Of a stretch of DNA of 64,000 nucleotides, positions 34,250 to 47,046 are shown in pieces. Position numbers and translations under genes: made by a program. The notes under the pieces were generated by a model. That model saw only the letters and a program-made list of their open reading frames with translations. It was not told the DNA's origin and ran no database searches. The DNA is from Datura wrightii (taxonomy: Eukaryota; Streptophyta; Magnoliopsida; Solanales; Solanaceae): contig JASDFA010000010.1 in assembly GCA_035772735.1 (NCBI GenBank), positions 124,163,501 through 124,227,500 of the forward strand, read 5' to 3'. Position 1 is the stretch's first letter. Every line of letters begins with the position of its first letter.

Positions 34250-36777
34250 TTCCATTACGAGAATATTTTTGGCATTGTGTCTATTATTCCTGCAATCACA
34301 GAAAAATTGTAAAATTTTTTTAAAAAGGCAAGGTTGATATGTACCTTTGCTCGTCCTTTACTTCTTGTCATTGTTTCAACCTCTATGGACTTTGCAATTT
34401 GTCTTGGTGAAATTTTTTAGGAATCCTCAAAAGTTTTCTACCCCAGTTCAAAACAAAAAAATGCTTTGCACATCTCCTTGTTGCATGCTCATGTAATTTT
34501 TAAGGTTTCCTTAAAAATTCTACCCAGTTTGATTGTTGTATTCCTGCTTCACTCAAAGAAGATTGTCAGTTCAAAGGGAAATAGTTGTCTTATATTTGAA
34601 TATTAAGATCCAATTTTGAATCCCTATTTGCCACTTAATGGTCGAATCAAACTGTCATGCATTTGATATTTGGATATGAGAATGATATTTGATTTGGCTA
34701 CGGGGAAAAAGATAATTTTTATTCAATTGAGACTGAACCCATAGTTGGTTGCCTACGTATCCAAAAGGAAATCAGTTTAAACGTAGTTCATGAGTACAAA
34801 GATATGATAAAGATGGAACAACTATAGAGTGATGAGTGGAGAATGAAGGCACTTTGCTTATGACGATCTCGTCTTTGTCAGTTCCCGTTACGCTTTCTTG
34901 TCAAATATCTCAAAACTATATTTGTTGGATCACCTTGGACAATGATCAATCCAGGAGTGATGTAGTCGTAGTCCATTGGTCCTTGATGTGCTATTATCTT
35001 TCTTTTCTTAATCAAATCTTGAATCTTGTACCTCAGTGTTGCACATTCTTTAGTATTATGGCCTTGAAAATTTAAATGGTATGTTCATCTCTTAGATGGA
35101 TCAAAATTTGGGGACGAATATTTGGGAATCCATCCTCCCCTTGGTCTCAAAACTCCTTGGGCCCTCAATATTTCAAATATGCTCATCAAAGGTTCAGTTA
35201 TAGGGGTAAATGTGCAAGACCTTACCTCTTTTAACTGACCAAAATTAAGTTGTACCGGATGATCATGGTATCGAGAATAATGTTAGTTGAAATCAAGTGG
35301 TGTTTGATAAACTTAGTGTTGAGTACTCTGCACATCGCAAGAGTCAAAGATGGCGTGTGCTTGTTAAATATCTTGATGGTATTGTGGTGGAGATATAATG
35401 TTTGAGATACCTTCTTCCCTTTTCTTTAAAGGACTTTTTGGTGCTTGTGAACTTGTCTGCATTGTGGCTACATCGATAATTCTCCCTGTTCGAATGCCAT
35501 ATTCCAATTCTTTCCCAATCCAACTCAGACTTGTGAAGCGATGAATAATTGTTAAATACAAGTATTTATGGTACACACCTTCTAGTGACTTGATGAAAAA
35601 CTGGACGAATTCTTTTTCAAATAGTGAATGACGTATCTTAGAAACTTCCCTCCTCCATCATATCACATATTCCTCAAAAGACTCGTGTTTTGTTTTCTTT
35701 ACTTTGAGCAAGTCCAGAAATGTCGGATCAAGCTTTCTATTAAACTAGTATGCTTTACAAAATCTCGAGCCATATCTTTCTATTATGTCATTTGTTGAAG
35801 TCTTGCTTGACATACCAAGTGAATGCCATTTCAAATAGACTGCATGAATAATCTCGTTAAAAGAGCTTCATCGTGTCTAATTCTGATTCATCTACCGCAG
35901 TAGTCCTTTAGATGCTCGATTGGGTCTCCATGCCCATAGAAGATGTTGAATTTTGGAATCTTGTATCACGGTAGCAGATTAACACTTGAATGTAGATATA
36001 ACTTTTTATAACTTAGATCTGGAATATTTTTGGAGCGTAATTTCTCATCCACAATCTTTTCCAAATCACTGAGCTCTTTCTGTAGTGCCATGAGCTTGGT
36101 CTGCTCATCTCCATATATTGCCATGTCTTGCAAAGTGACAAGATGAGTGTCTGCTAAAAGAATCCATTGAGGGAGGGTCAGACAGAGAGGTACAATTTGT
36201 GTTGGGGAGGAACAAAGTTTGTGTTAAGAAGAGGACTAGGATTGTTCTGGAAGTTGGACATGTTGTCAAATTGCAGATTCTCAACTGAATCAATATTCAA
36301 ATACCTGATAGTCTTTAATCAAAATAAACAAACCAAAAGCAAACATCAGCTAACATACAACATAAATAAGAAAAAAACGACAATGATAAAATCAAAGTGA
36401 CGAATTCGTTAAAGGGCAGATAATCAAATTCAAACTCTGAATTAATGCAAACATTTGAAAGCATGAAGCGGGTAACAGTAGGGGATTTGAACTAAAAGAT
36501 GTAACACTTGACAAGTGCTAGAAGATAAGACTTAAACGAATAGATACTGAAAATGCTAAAGAATTTAGCAAGTCAATGGAATAAATAAGGTCGACTTATG
36601 TTGAACATCATACTCTTGGGTTGAAGTATACCCTCAATTGATGTTATCATATCATTTTGTTAGCCTAGTTTAAACTTCAGAAGAACACTTACGGAGTTTC
36701 TAAAGAAATTGGGGGAAAATGTTTATCATGGTGAGACCGAACCCATTAAATGAGCGCCTATGTATCCCAGACGAGAA
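34250..36777 (-). mobile_element. Tat-like Ty3/gypsy relic
   Basis: A decayed gag (next entry) lies between two copies of the wording GCCTACGTATCC (34751-34762) and GCCTATGTATCC (36756-36767), each preceded by GAGAC(T/C)GAACCCAT and followed by AATCAGnTnAAnCnTAGTTCA. In the right copy that following half is displaced to 38959 by a solo LTR. No RT or integrase seen; ends undefined. Confidence 0.55.
35330..36125 (-). pseudogene. gag: Tat-type gag relic
   Basis: On the minus strand, across several frames: MAIYGDEQTKLMALQKELSD, KIPKFNIFYGHGDPIEHLKD, LLTRLFMQSI, KTKHESFEEYVIWWRREVS, and FTSLSWIGKELEYGIRTGRI (about 35510). This matches the Tat/Ogre gag order: P-x-F-x-x-Y-x-G-x-GDP, then F-x-E-Y-x-x-x-W-R, then I-G-x-x-x-E-x-G-I-x-x-G-R-I. 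Stops and indels throughout. The protein would have been a capsid; it is far beyond function. Confidence 0.7.
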
Positions 36778-38958
36778 TGTCAGGATCCGAATCTACACCC
36801 TAGATGCGACACGGTATTTGAAGCCATAAACGACCCCAAGCTAGCCCATGGCCTAACATCGCAGTGGTGAACTGAAGCAGAAGATGGAAAACATGACTAA
36901 ATAAACTCCGTCTGATAAGATACTGAAATTTATGCAACAACTACAAAACATATTGAAGCAGCACTTTGTCTGAAAGCCATCTATAGAACTGATGAGCTGC
37001 TGGGAAGAGCCCTATCTACTTCTAAAGTCTATCTCAAAAGAAAGCTAAACTAAATAAGTAAACGGTCTTGTCCTCAGAAGATGAGGATCACTAATAACAC
37101 TGCTGCTTTAATCATCAAATGGGACTACAAATGATGCTAGGATAGAGAATCCTATATCATAAAACGATACAACATAAAAAGCATGTATCAGTACTTTAAA
37201 TGTACTGAGTATGAGATATATAAGTAAAACAATAGTAATATGCAATTGAACTGATAAACACTAAAATGTACTATAGTCTAAATAAATTGAGCTGAGCTGA
37301 AATTGAAACAATGCTGAACTGAAGTATACTGATAAGTGGGAGAGTATGTATCCAAAATTTAACCACGTGAGCTAAATGTGGAGTTCGATGTGTACGCCCC
37401 ATCAATAGGACCCAATATACCTTGATAGGGTATAAAGGCATGACTGGTGTCATCACTGTCTGAGGTCCACTTGGGTTAACAACCTATGTGACAACGTAGT
37501 TCTGGGAACTTGGGTGCACTGAACCCCATCCAGCTCGGTGTTAAGTCCTACTCCTGCTGGAAATTCTAACTGTGACTACTAGGTTGATAGCTCAAACCCG
37601 ATGTCCCAAGACTTGAGTCATGAATATATATCTGGAAGTAACTTGAGTGTCTCCAGGAAATGATAACTGAAACAAAGGGTTCTAAGACTGGCCAGAGCTG
37701 TTTTATCTAAAAGCGTCGTAACTGTCTAAAGAACAACCTAGTAACTGATAACCAGGACTACGGAGTTTTATTGAACTCCTCAAGAGATTGAATATAGTCA
37801 AATTGATCAGATGACATTTCTTTAGGGCACTGAGGAAGCTAAGTACCGTTTGACATTGAACAAGCAATAAGCTAACTATGATTCACATAACTATACTATC
37901 ATGATGATTAAAAGAACTATCAGAATCAAGCAACATTCGTATCTGGACAATTATGCAAGACTCTTTCAATCATATACAAAGACTAGGGATATAAACATAT
38001 CTCATGGAAATACATTAACATGAATTATAACTAGAGATAACCTTCAAGAATTTACAAGAATCATCACAAGAAGGAAGGTCATAATCTAACTAAAGCATAA
38101 CCCTAGTTTTGATCTTTAAGAGACTAGAATTGATAGAATTTTTGTAGGGGTATTGGGGCGCATGGGAAGAACAATTTCCCTATTGAAATCCCACATACCT
38201 GGAGTAGAATTCCTTGAAAAAGATCTTGAGAATCTGAGAAGGAATTTGCAAGCCCTAGCTTTCGCTGAGAGAACCGTCTAAATTCTTCGTGAATTTCCTA
38301 ACTTGTTTTGGAATGAACGAGAGAGAGGGTCAATTGTACCTCTAACATCCCTTCTAAATAATCCTAATACGACATAGTTTAGGATTTAAGATGATAGGGT
38401 ATTACAAAATTTCCCCTGAAACATTTAATGAAACTTTTGCCTTTCATGTGATATGACTAAACCTACGATTCGTACCACGATTCCACAATTCGTACCACCG
38501 CTTGTGGTTAGTGACCTTGCTTTAATCTAGTTAACTAGAGTTTTCCATTGATGCCTATTTCAACTCATATTAGCATCCTAAGCCTCGTATCACGATCCAT
38601 ATCTCAGTCCTGAGTAATCCTCTGACCCCTCTCACGACCTATCCTACGGTTTGTACCATCGTACCATGAGTCGTACCCTAACTCATGGTTAGCTTGAATT
38701 TTCTTGACCACAACTATGAGTTATTCCATGACTAGTCAGTACAATCCGTACCAGGGTAGTACTAGTCTTAACATGAAGTCGTGGTTTCTCAAGTCACCTT
38801 AACTGATCTCTTCTACTCTCCTGCGACGAGTCTAGGTACGAGTCGTACCACCTATGTACGAGTCATACTGTGACTCATACTGTGATCATTTTCCTAGATA
38901 TCTGCATAATCAAATTCTAAATATCAAGGCTAGTCTTAGGAAGTTCTTGGGTGTTATA
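36778..38958 (-). mobile_element. Solo LTR of an E2/E5-related chromovirus family
   Basis: From TGTCAGGATCCGAATC to GGGTGTTATA (about 2,181 bp; the CA end appears mutated to TA). It matches the reverse complement of the E2 LTR in its R/U5 part and the partial LTR at 39131-39633 in its U3 part. It interrupts Tat-like wording that continues on both sides (CTATGTATCCCAGACGAGA | GGAATCAGGTCAACC), which shows a single insertion. Flanks GAGAA and AGGAA are only a weak duplication. No internal region. Confidence 0.75.
38835..38850. repeat. GGTACGAGTCGTACCA palindrome in solo LTR U3
   Basis: Identical 16-mer to 30438-30453 in the Athila-like E4. Related copies at about 38466, 38504, 38672 and 38858 (TACGAGTCATA). 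Confidence 0.9.
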
Positions 38959-39130
38959 AGGAATCAGGTCAACCATAGTTCACAAGTACAAAAGAAAATG
39001 AAAACATGAAAACTAAAAGGAAAAAAAATGCAAATGGTAGCCTTGCAAACTAATGAGATCATGTCTCTTCTTCAAATGCATTATTGCCTACGCTATCAAT
39101 TGAAATTTTCACTCATTTCTTGGTTGCCCT
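38959..39130 (-). repeat. Continuation of the Tat-like relic
   Basis: GGAATCAGGTCAACCATAGTTCACAAG continues (in meaning) the wording cut at 36777; key part AATCAGGTCAACC. The border with the E3 LTR at about 39100-39131 is not sharp. Confidence 0.5.
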
Positions 39131-39633
39131 TCAGGTGGTATGACTTAACCAACGAGTCGTACCACCATTCCATGATTCGTACCACCGCTCGTGGTTAGCG
39201 ATCCTGCTTCAATCCAGTTCTCTGTAGTTTTCCGCGGATGCCTACTACAACTCATATCAACATCCTATGACTCGTATCATGATCCATATATCAGTCTTGA
39301 GTATTCCTCTAACCCCTCTCGTGACATATCCTACGGTTCATACCACTGTACCATAAGTCATACCCTGACTCGTGGTTAGCCTGAATTTTCTTGGCCACAA
39401 CTCTGAGTTATTCCACTACTAGTCAGTATGATTCATACCAGGGTAGTACGAGTCTTAACATGAAGTTGTGGTTTCTCAAGTCACCTTTACTGATCTCCTC
39501 CACCCTCCTTCTACAAGTCTAGGTACGGTTCGTACCTCCTATGTACGACTCGTACTGTGATCATTTTCCCGAATTTTCACAGAATCAAATTTTAAATCTC
39601 AAGGCTAGTCTTAGTAAGTTTTTGTGTTTTACA
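39131..39633 (-). repeat. E3 3' LTR, U3 part only
   Basis: Aligns with 38453-38955 of the solo LTR and ends GTGTTTTACA next to the PPT. Palindrome copies at 39146-39154 (ACGAGTCGT) and 39545-39553 (ACGACTCGT). Confidence 0.78.
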
Positions 39634-39649
39634 ATATCTTCCCCTTAGG
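39634..39649 (-). other. E3 polypurine tract
   Basis: The minus strand reads CCTAAGGGGAAGATAT directly before the LTR. Confidence 0.8.
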
Positions 39650-39758
39650 AACATTCGTCCTCCAATGTTGGCTAGACAAACTGAAAAAATTGGGGAATGA
39701 GCTAAAATCCCAAACTGAAATATATTAGCTGATTTCTAAAAGAGTGACTGACTCCGTA

Positions 39759-40330
39759 CTAATATAAGCATACAAACATAGTCAATGCAACTAGGGTGCA
39801 TATTAAAAATATGAATAGAGCTAATGAGTAACATAATAGAGTACTGGGGAAGGATTTAATACCAGATGCTGAAGCTAAAGTGGAAGGAAACAAATGAGGG
39901 TATTTAGCCATCAAGTCTGCTTCTGCTTCCCACATAGCTCCCTCAGCTAGCTGATTCCTCCATAGAACTTTTACTGAGGCAACCTCCTTGTTCCTCAGCT
40001 TACAAACTTGATAGTCTATGATTTGAACTGGAACTTCTTCATAAGAGGGGTTGTCCTTTACACCAACACTCTCTAGAGGCACTATTGAGGTCGGATCACC
40101 AATGCACTTCTTCAGAAATGAAACATGAAAGACTGGGTGCACTAATGCTATCTTTGCATGTAATGTTAACTCATAAGCCATCTTGCTAATGTGTCTCAGG
40201 ATTCTATATGGTCCAACATATCTCGGACTGAGTTTTCCTTTCTTCGCAAACATCATCACCCCTTTTTATAGGTGATATCTTTAGATAAACCCAATCATCT
40301 ACAGCAAACTCTAGCTCTCTTCTCTTCATA
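39759..40330 (-). pseudogene. pol: E3 integrase C-terminus and chromodomain
   Basis: The open frame 40259-39759 has GKLSPRYVGPYRIL, VHPVFHVSFLKKC and the chromodomain (QIIDYQVCKLRNKEV, VLWRNQLAEGAMWE, AKYPHLF), followed by a hydrophobic read-through tail. It is close to the E2 and E5 versions, unlike E1. Confidence 0.85.
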
Positions 40331-41218
40331 TTTGCATATGATTTCTGTCGGTTCTACGAAGTTTTCAGTCTTTATCTGATAAGATGAACCTTTTTGCATA
40401 GCCTTATGAACTGTGTCTGGTCATGTTATGATGGCTTCACCATATTCGAACCATCCTATAGGAAATCTACACCCCCTACCATATAATGCCTCAAACAGGG
40501 CCATCTAGATACTGGAGTGGTAACTGTTGCTATATGAAAACTCGATGAGAGGTCGGTGATCATCCCAATTGCCTTTGAAGTCAATCACATAAGCCCTCAA
40601 CATGTCTTCCAAGGTTTGATAGTTCGCTCAGCTTATCCATCTGTCTGTGAGTGAAAAGTTGTGCTCAGCTTGACCTGGGTGTCAAGTCCCTTCTAAAATG
40701 ATTTCCAGAAATGCAAGGTGAACTGAGTACCTCTATTTGAAATAATGGACAAGGGAACCTCCGTGTAGTCTGACTAACTCTCGGATGTCCAGACTAAGCC
40801 TGCAGTCTTAACCAATAGGAAATGTGTTGACTTAGTCATCCAGTCTACAACCACCCAAATAGAATCATACTGTCAGCAAGTACGAGGTAAACCTGTGATA
40901 AAGTCCATATTAATTTCCTCCCACTTCCAAGTAGGAATACTGATATCCTGAGTAATACCCCAAATGTCTCTGATGTTCAACCTTAACCTGTTGGCAGTTC
41001 GGACACGTAGCTACAAATTCTACAATGTCCTTCTTCATGCCATTCCACCAATAGATTTTTCGTAGGTCACAATATATCTTAGTGGCACCTGGATGAATAG
41101 AATACCTAGAGTTGTGTTTTTCTGCTAGTATTCGCTGTCTTAAGTCATCTATCTCTGGAACACACAATCTTGCCTGGTATCGAAGTACACCATCTGCCCC
41201 TTTGGAGAAAGCCTCCAC
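40331..41218 (-). pseudogene. pol: E3 integrase relic
   Basis: The zinc finger is well kept in 41218-40910 (NSRYSIHPGATKIY, DIVEFVATCPNCQQVK), including both His and both Cys. The DDE core (40440-40900) is readable only in pieces across frames, with stops such as CTAG changes. FEALYGRRCRSPIGWFE-like wording is visible near 40440-40500. Confidence 0.78.
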
Positions 41219-41796
41219 CTCCTTTCTTAGAACTGCTTCCTTTAATTTGAGTAAGATGGGGTCTTCGTCCTGCTTTGACTTAACCTCTACCTAAGTGAGG
41301 ATTTTTACCCACTCTAAATTAGAACTCCGCCCTCAACTGAATCAACTAACTGCACTCCCAATCGAGCTAACCTGTGGATATACTTTGCCAGCTCTTTTCT
41401 GCCCGTTTCAACATAAGAAATGCTTCCCATAGACTTCCAACTTAAGGAATCAGCCATCACATTGGCCTTGCCTGGGTTGTATAGCACACTCATATTATAA
41501 TCTTTCTATAGTTCCAACCACCTCTGAAAAACGTTCAAGTCCTTGTGACTGAACACATATTGAGGGATCTTTTGGTCAGTGAAAACATCCACGTGAACTC
41601 CATAGAGGAAATGTCTCTATATCATCAAAATGAATACCACTGTTGCCAGTTCAAGATAATGAGTCTGATAGTTCTTCTCATAAACCTTGAGTTGTTTGGA
41701 GGCATAAGCTATCACGTTACCCCGCTACATCAGTTTGGCTGAAACTTCACCTTTTTCTAAGTCAGTTTGGCCAAAGGGGATGCAATGGAAGAAAAC
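41219..41796 (-). pseudogene. pol: E3 RNase H relic, cut by E8
   Basis: In pieces on the minus strand: a tethered loop like KDYNMSVLYNPGKANVMAD, VHVDVFTDQK-like and LELATVVF-like wording. It ends abruptly at 41796 where TGTCACGACCC begins. Confidence 0.72.
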
Positions 41797-42378
41797 TGTC
41801 ACGACCCAAACGTAGGCCCGAATCGAGACACGAGACAAGGAACCTCAAAAGACTCCAAGTCGACCCATAGCATGAACATATCATCTAACTCAATCATAAC
41901 AAAGCGGAAGATCAACATAATTAACATAGCGGAAGTCTAACAATCTCATAAAATCAGAATACAAATCTCAAAACCGAAGTTGAATACATTATATATATGA
42001 AAACCCTCTACTATTGACGAGTTGATGGGAAAATACCCCAACTAACTCACTAAAGTTTTGAACTGAAAGTAATAGATATGACTTAAAAGAAGGACCCTCG
42101 AATGATGAGGACTCACTACTCTAGCTGATAAGTGCTAAAGCTGCAGGTCTGACTAATGACGAAGCTGAGTCTGAATATTCGAGTTTGTATCATAAAATGA
42201 TACATCATAGAGTATGCAGTCAGTACGTGGAATGTACCGAGTATGCAAGGTAAGTAAAATTGCTATGTAAAATCATAAATCATGCATATTATAAAACATA
42301 ACCAAGATAAGATTCTGAGAGTAGGGCTAGCATGCTATTTCTAAAATCATGATATAAACACAACTGAATATCATAACT
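41797..42378 (-). repeat. E8 LTR, left part
   Basis: TGTCACGACCCAAACGTAGG opens a new LTR within E3. It has TATCATAAAATGATACATCAT and GATGAGGACTCACTA wording typical of the R/U5 part of these LTRs. It stops at 42378 where E5 is inserted and resumes at 63543. The E8 internal region is outside the window. Confidence 0.75.
42374..42378. repeat. E5 target duplication, left (TAACT)
   Basis: TAACT before the E5 LTR start TGTCACACC, identical to 63543-63547, 21 kb away. Confidence 0.9.
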
Positions 42379-43786
42379 TGTCACACCCTGAGGCTACACC
42401 CTGGGCGAAACACGGTACTTGAAGACACAAGTGACCCCAAGTCAACCATTGGTCTATCAGTTACTAGCATTCTGAGTAAACAAGCACAACAGAACTTTGA
42501 AATAATAACATAAAATATTAATGAGAGACAAGTCTAAAAACATAAAGTTCAAACAATTGATTAATACTGATAAATCTGAAAATCATGTCTGTTTGAAAGT
42601 CATCTAATAGAGGAGTTTTTGGAACAAGCCCCCAACTAACTCTAAGTCTAACTGAAACTAACACATGACTAAAAGAAGGAAAACATTGCCCTCGGATGAT
42701 GAGGACTCAAACTTCAACTGCTATGATGGAGAATCTGAACTGCGGAAACTAACGGTGCTGAGTTTGAGAACCTACAGCTGTATCATGAAATGATACAACA
42801 TAAAAGTATGCGTTAGTACTTTGAATGTACTGAGTAAGTGTGAGGAACATAGCTGAATATAAATTCTGAACTAAAATGACACGCAATGACCAACAGGTAA
42901 GCTGAATTGATCTACTAATATAATCTGAAATGGCCAAGATGACCCTGTCTGATGGTCAAGGACATGCCCTAAGTTTGAAGCACTGAATCTGAGATACTGT
43001 ACTGAACTGAGCTACTTATTCTGATATTTGATTTGATTGACTAGTGGGATAGTCTATAACCGACATATAACCATGTGAGCTAGACGTGGATTCCATTGTA
43101 TACACCCCACCGGTAGGACCCAATATACCTTGTCAGAGTATAAAGGCATGAACTGACTGATTACAAAAGTCTTGGGCCAATCAGGCCAAGCAATACTGTA
43201 ACCTACACTGGCAACATAGTTCTAGGAACCTGGGTGCACTGGAACCCCAGCCCGCTCAGTGCTAAGTTATACTCCTACTGGAAAACCTAAACTGAACTAC
43301 TAAGCTGATAGCTCGAAACTAGGGTCAAAGACTAGTCAGGGACGTATAGCTGCATGTACCCTAAGAGTCTTATCGGACCAAATTCTGAAATTGGGTTCTA
43401 AATTGGTCAGAGCTGCTCATCTGGAAGCGTCATGGCCGTCTAAGAACAAGCTGTAACTAAACTGGGGTCCTGGGGCTGGTCAGAGCTGTATACTAGAATG
43501 CCATGACCGCCTAATGGACCAAAAACTATAAATCTGAGTATGATTCTGATAATTGAGAGGCACCACTGACACCTCAAAAAAAGACTGAAGTCAAACTAAT
43601 CAGTTGAAACTTTTCTGAAAGATTCGGAAGAGACTCTACATTCTAACTAGTCGGAAGTACTAGCATCTAATAGAGAACTCAATGTATCCCAACAATACGG
43701 GAATTTCATAATATAGAGCAATTTCAAGAATTCAAGTAATTTCATTCAACAGGGCTAAAGTCATTCTCATTAATGAAATATTTACT

Positions 43787-43790
<4 letters not shown>

Positions 43791-43859
<69 letters not shown>
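43791..43859. repeat. (AT)n microsatellite in E5 LTR, about 69 bp
   Basis: Uninterrupted AT repeat inside the LTR. The matching part of the other LTR is deleted, so its age relative to insertion cannot be read. Confidence 0.95.
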
Positions 43860-43862
<3 letters not shown>

Positions 43863-44415
43863 TCTAGAAAGTTCATCCCAAAGCATTCTCCCTTCACTAA
43901 AGGAAGTTTAATAAAAAAATCATAACTCGAAAGTTAGGGCTTAGATTCATTTTTATATAAACAATGACAATTTGATAAGGAATTAATGGGGATCAAATCA
44001 ACAATATACATGAACATCGCTCTAAGTGAAATCAACAAAAATAATCGTGAATCCTTTTCATATTCGAAAGCTCAGGGCTTAAAACTGATAGAGGCAATTG
44101 AGGAGGATTTTGGGGACACAAGGGAAGAACAATCCCCTTGCTAAAACCCCACACACCTGACTAAAATTAACCCAAAGAAGGGGACTTGAACTGCTGCAAT
44201 AGATGAGAACCCTAAGCTTTCTTGAGAGTTTTCTTGAGGAACCCTTTGATAGATTTCTGGGAATAAACGTGAGAATGAGGGGAGGAACCATCCCAACCCT
44301 CTAATCAGTCTCATTTTACATTCAAAACGATGTGGTTTAGAGCTTATGAGAATATGAAATTACTAAATAACCCTTAGAAATTCGCTGGACAAAAACTATT
44401 AGGTGCCCCTAACGG

Positions 44416-44461
44416 GTGACCTCACGAGTCGTGGTGATCAGTCACCACGACTCGTGGTCAC
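44416..44461. repeat. 46-base hairpin in E5 LTR
   Basis: Perfect 15-bp arms CACGAGTCGTGGTGA (44423-44437) and TCACCACGACTCGTG (44442-44456) around loop TCAG, extended by GTGAC / GTCAC outer arms with a 2-base bulge. The right LTR copy (about 63045-63096) has several mismatches. Confidence 0.92.
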
Positions 44462-44911
44462 TCCCGTCAGGTACACTGCCTGGGATCCTTAGTAGGTCAC
44501 CACGAGGGACCTAACGAGTTGTTATCTATGACCACAACTCATGGACCACACTGTCTCATTCTGGAGATTTAATGCTAAGTCACATAACGAGTCAGTTAAC
44601 GAGTCATTTCCACAGGTGACGACTCGTTTCACCCACTCGTCGAGTACACTAGTCAACTAAATCTTCCCAACTCAGGCCTAACCATGAGTGACTTAACGGG
44701 TCATGGTCAGTGACCACAACTCATGACGTCCCTCATTTTGTACACTGTCTCCCTCCTTTACATTAACCATGTTTCTCCTCATGGCTCACCTAACAAGTCG
44801 TTGGGTCTTATGACAACTCGTTAGGTGGGTCATCCTAAAGCATTTCTATAGCTTTTCTGGATTTTCTAATTTAAATCTCGAAATTGGATTTTGAGTTTTC
44901 GGGGCATTACA

Positions 44912-44925
44912 ATATCTCCCCTTTG
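44912..44925 (-). other. E5 polypurine tract
   Basis: The minus strand reads CAAAGGGGAGATAT directly before the LTR. Confidence 0.85.
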
Positions 44926-45149
44926 TAAACATTCATCCTCGAATGTTAGAAAACTCACAGGAAGCAGAAAATAACAATTAAAATCTTCAAATACTACTCA
45001 TTTAACTCCAAAATTACCGGAATGACTATCTCCCTTTCAAAATACATATCTGAACTAAGTTTACTTATCATACATACATTTAAAAACATAAAAGAGACTT
45101 GAACATCTGAATTGAGTCATGAAAACTAAACTGAATTCTAGGGTCATAG

Positions 45150-45649
45150 CTAATATCTCAAGTTGTGTTGGAATCGGTAGAGAACAAATGCGGGTATTTG
45201 GCTATCATAACTGCTTCGGCCTCCCATGTAGCTCCCTCAACCTGCTAATTTCTCCATAAGAATTTGAATGAAGCTATTTCCTTGTTCCTCAGCTTACGCA
45301 CCTGACGGTCAAGGATCTAGACTGGTACTTCCTCATATGAGAGACTATTTTTTATTCTTACGTTGTCCAATGGCGCAATCGAGGTTAGATCTCCGATGCA
45401 CTTCTTCAAAAGTGACACATGGAAAACTGGGTGTACAGTTGCTAGTTCTGAAGGTAACTCTAGTTCATAAGCCACATTGCCGATACGCCTCAAAATTGTA
45501 TAAGGTCCCGAGTAGCTCGGACTGAGCTTCCCCTTCTTTCCAAACCTCATCACCCCTCTCATGGGAAAAATTTTCAGGTATACCTAGTCATCAATTGCAA
45601 ACTCTAATTCTCTCTTCCACACATCGACATAAGATTTCTGATGGCTCTA
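45150..45649 (-). pseudogene. pol: E5 integrase C-terminus and chromodomain
   Basis: The open part 45562-45317 shows GVMRFGKKGKLSPSYSGPY and VHPVFHVSLLKKC. Chromodomain wording (LDRQVRKLRNKEI, KFLWRN, then a stop, QVEGATWEAEA) continues to about 45170 across a stop. At about 45649, after the motif corresponding to the end of the integrase core (SHQKSYVD-like), sequence switches to a Tekay LTR. Confidence 0.82.
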
Positions 45650-45654
45650 ATCTG

Positions 45655-47046
<1,392 letters not shown>

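Larger units (their letters stand above)
39131..41796 (-). mobile_element. E3: decayed chromovirus, minus strand, 3' part
   Basis: A partial LTR (39131-39633), PPT, chromodomain, integrase and RNase H in minus order, then cut at 41796 by the E8 LTR. Its RT, protease, gag and other LTR would lie beyond the nest, outside the window to the right. Heavily mutated. Confidence 0.8.
42379..44911 (-). repeat. E5 3' LTR (2,533 bp)
   Basis: TGTCACACCCTGAGG to CGGGGCATTACA, TG/CA ends. The U3 side (44390-44840) is packed with palindromes of the CACGAGTCGTGG type. It aligns at 44129-44911 with 62765-63542. It contains a long (AT)n tract. Confidence 0.9.

Noticed and set aside
36773..38963. Clear target duplication for the 36778-38958 LTR
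   Set aside because: Flanks GAGAA and AGGAA match poorly. The insertion is supported by the interrupted Tat wording instead.
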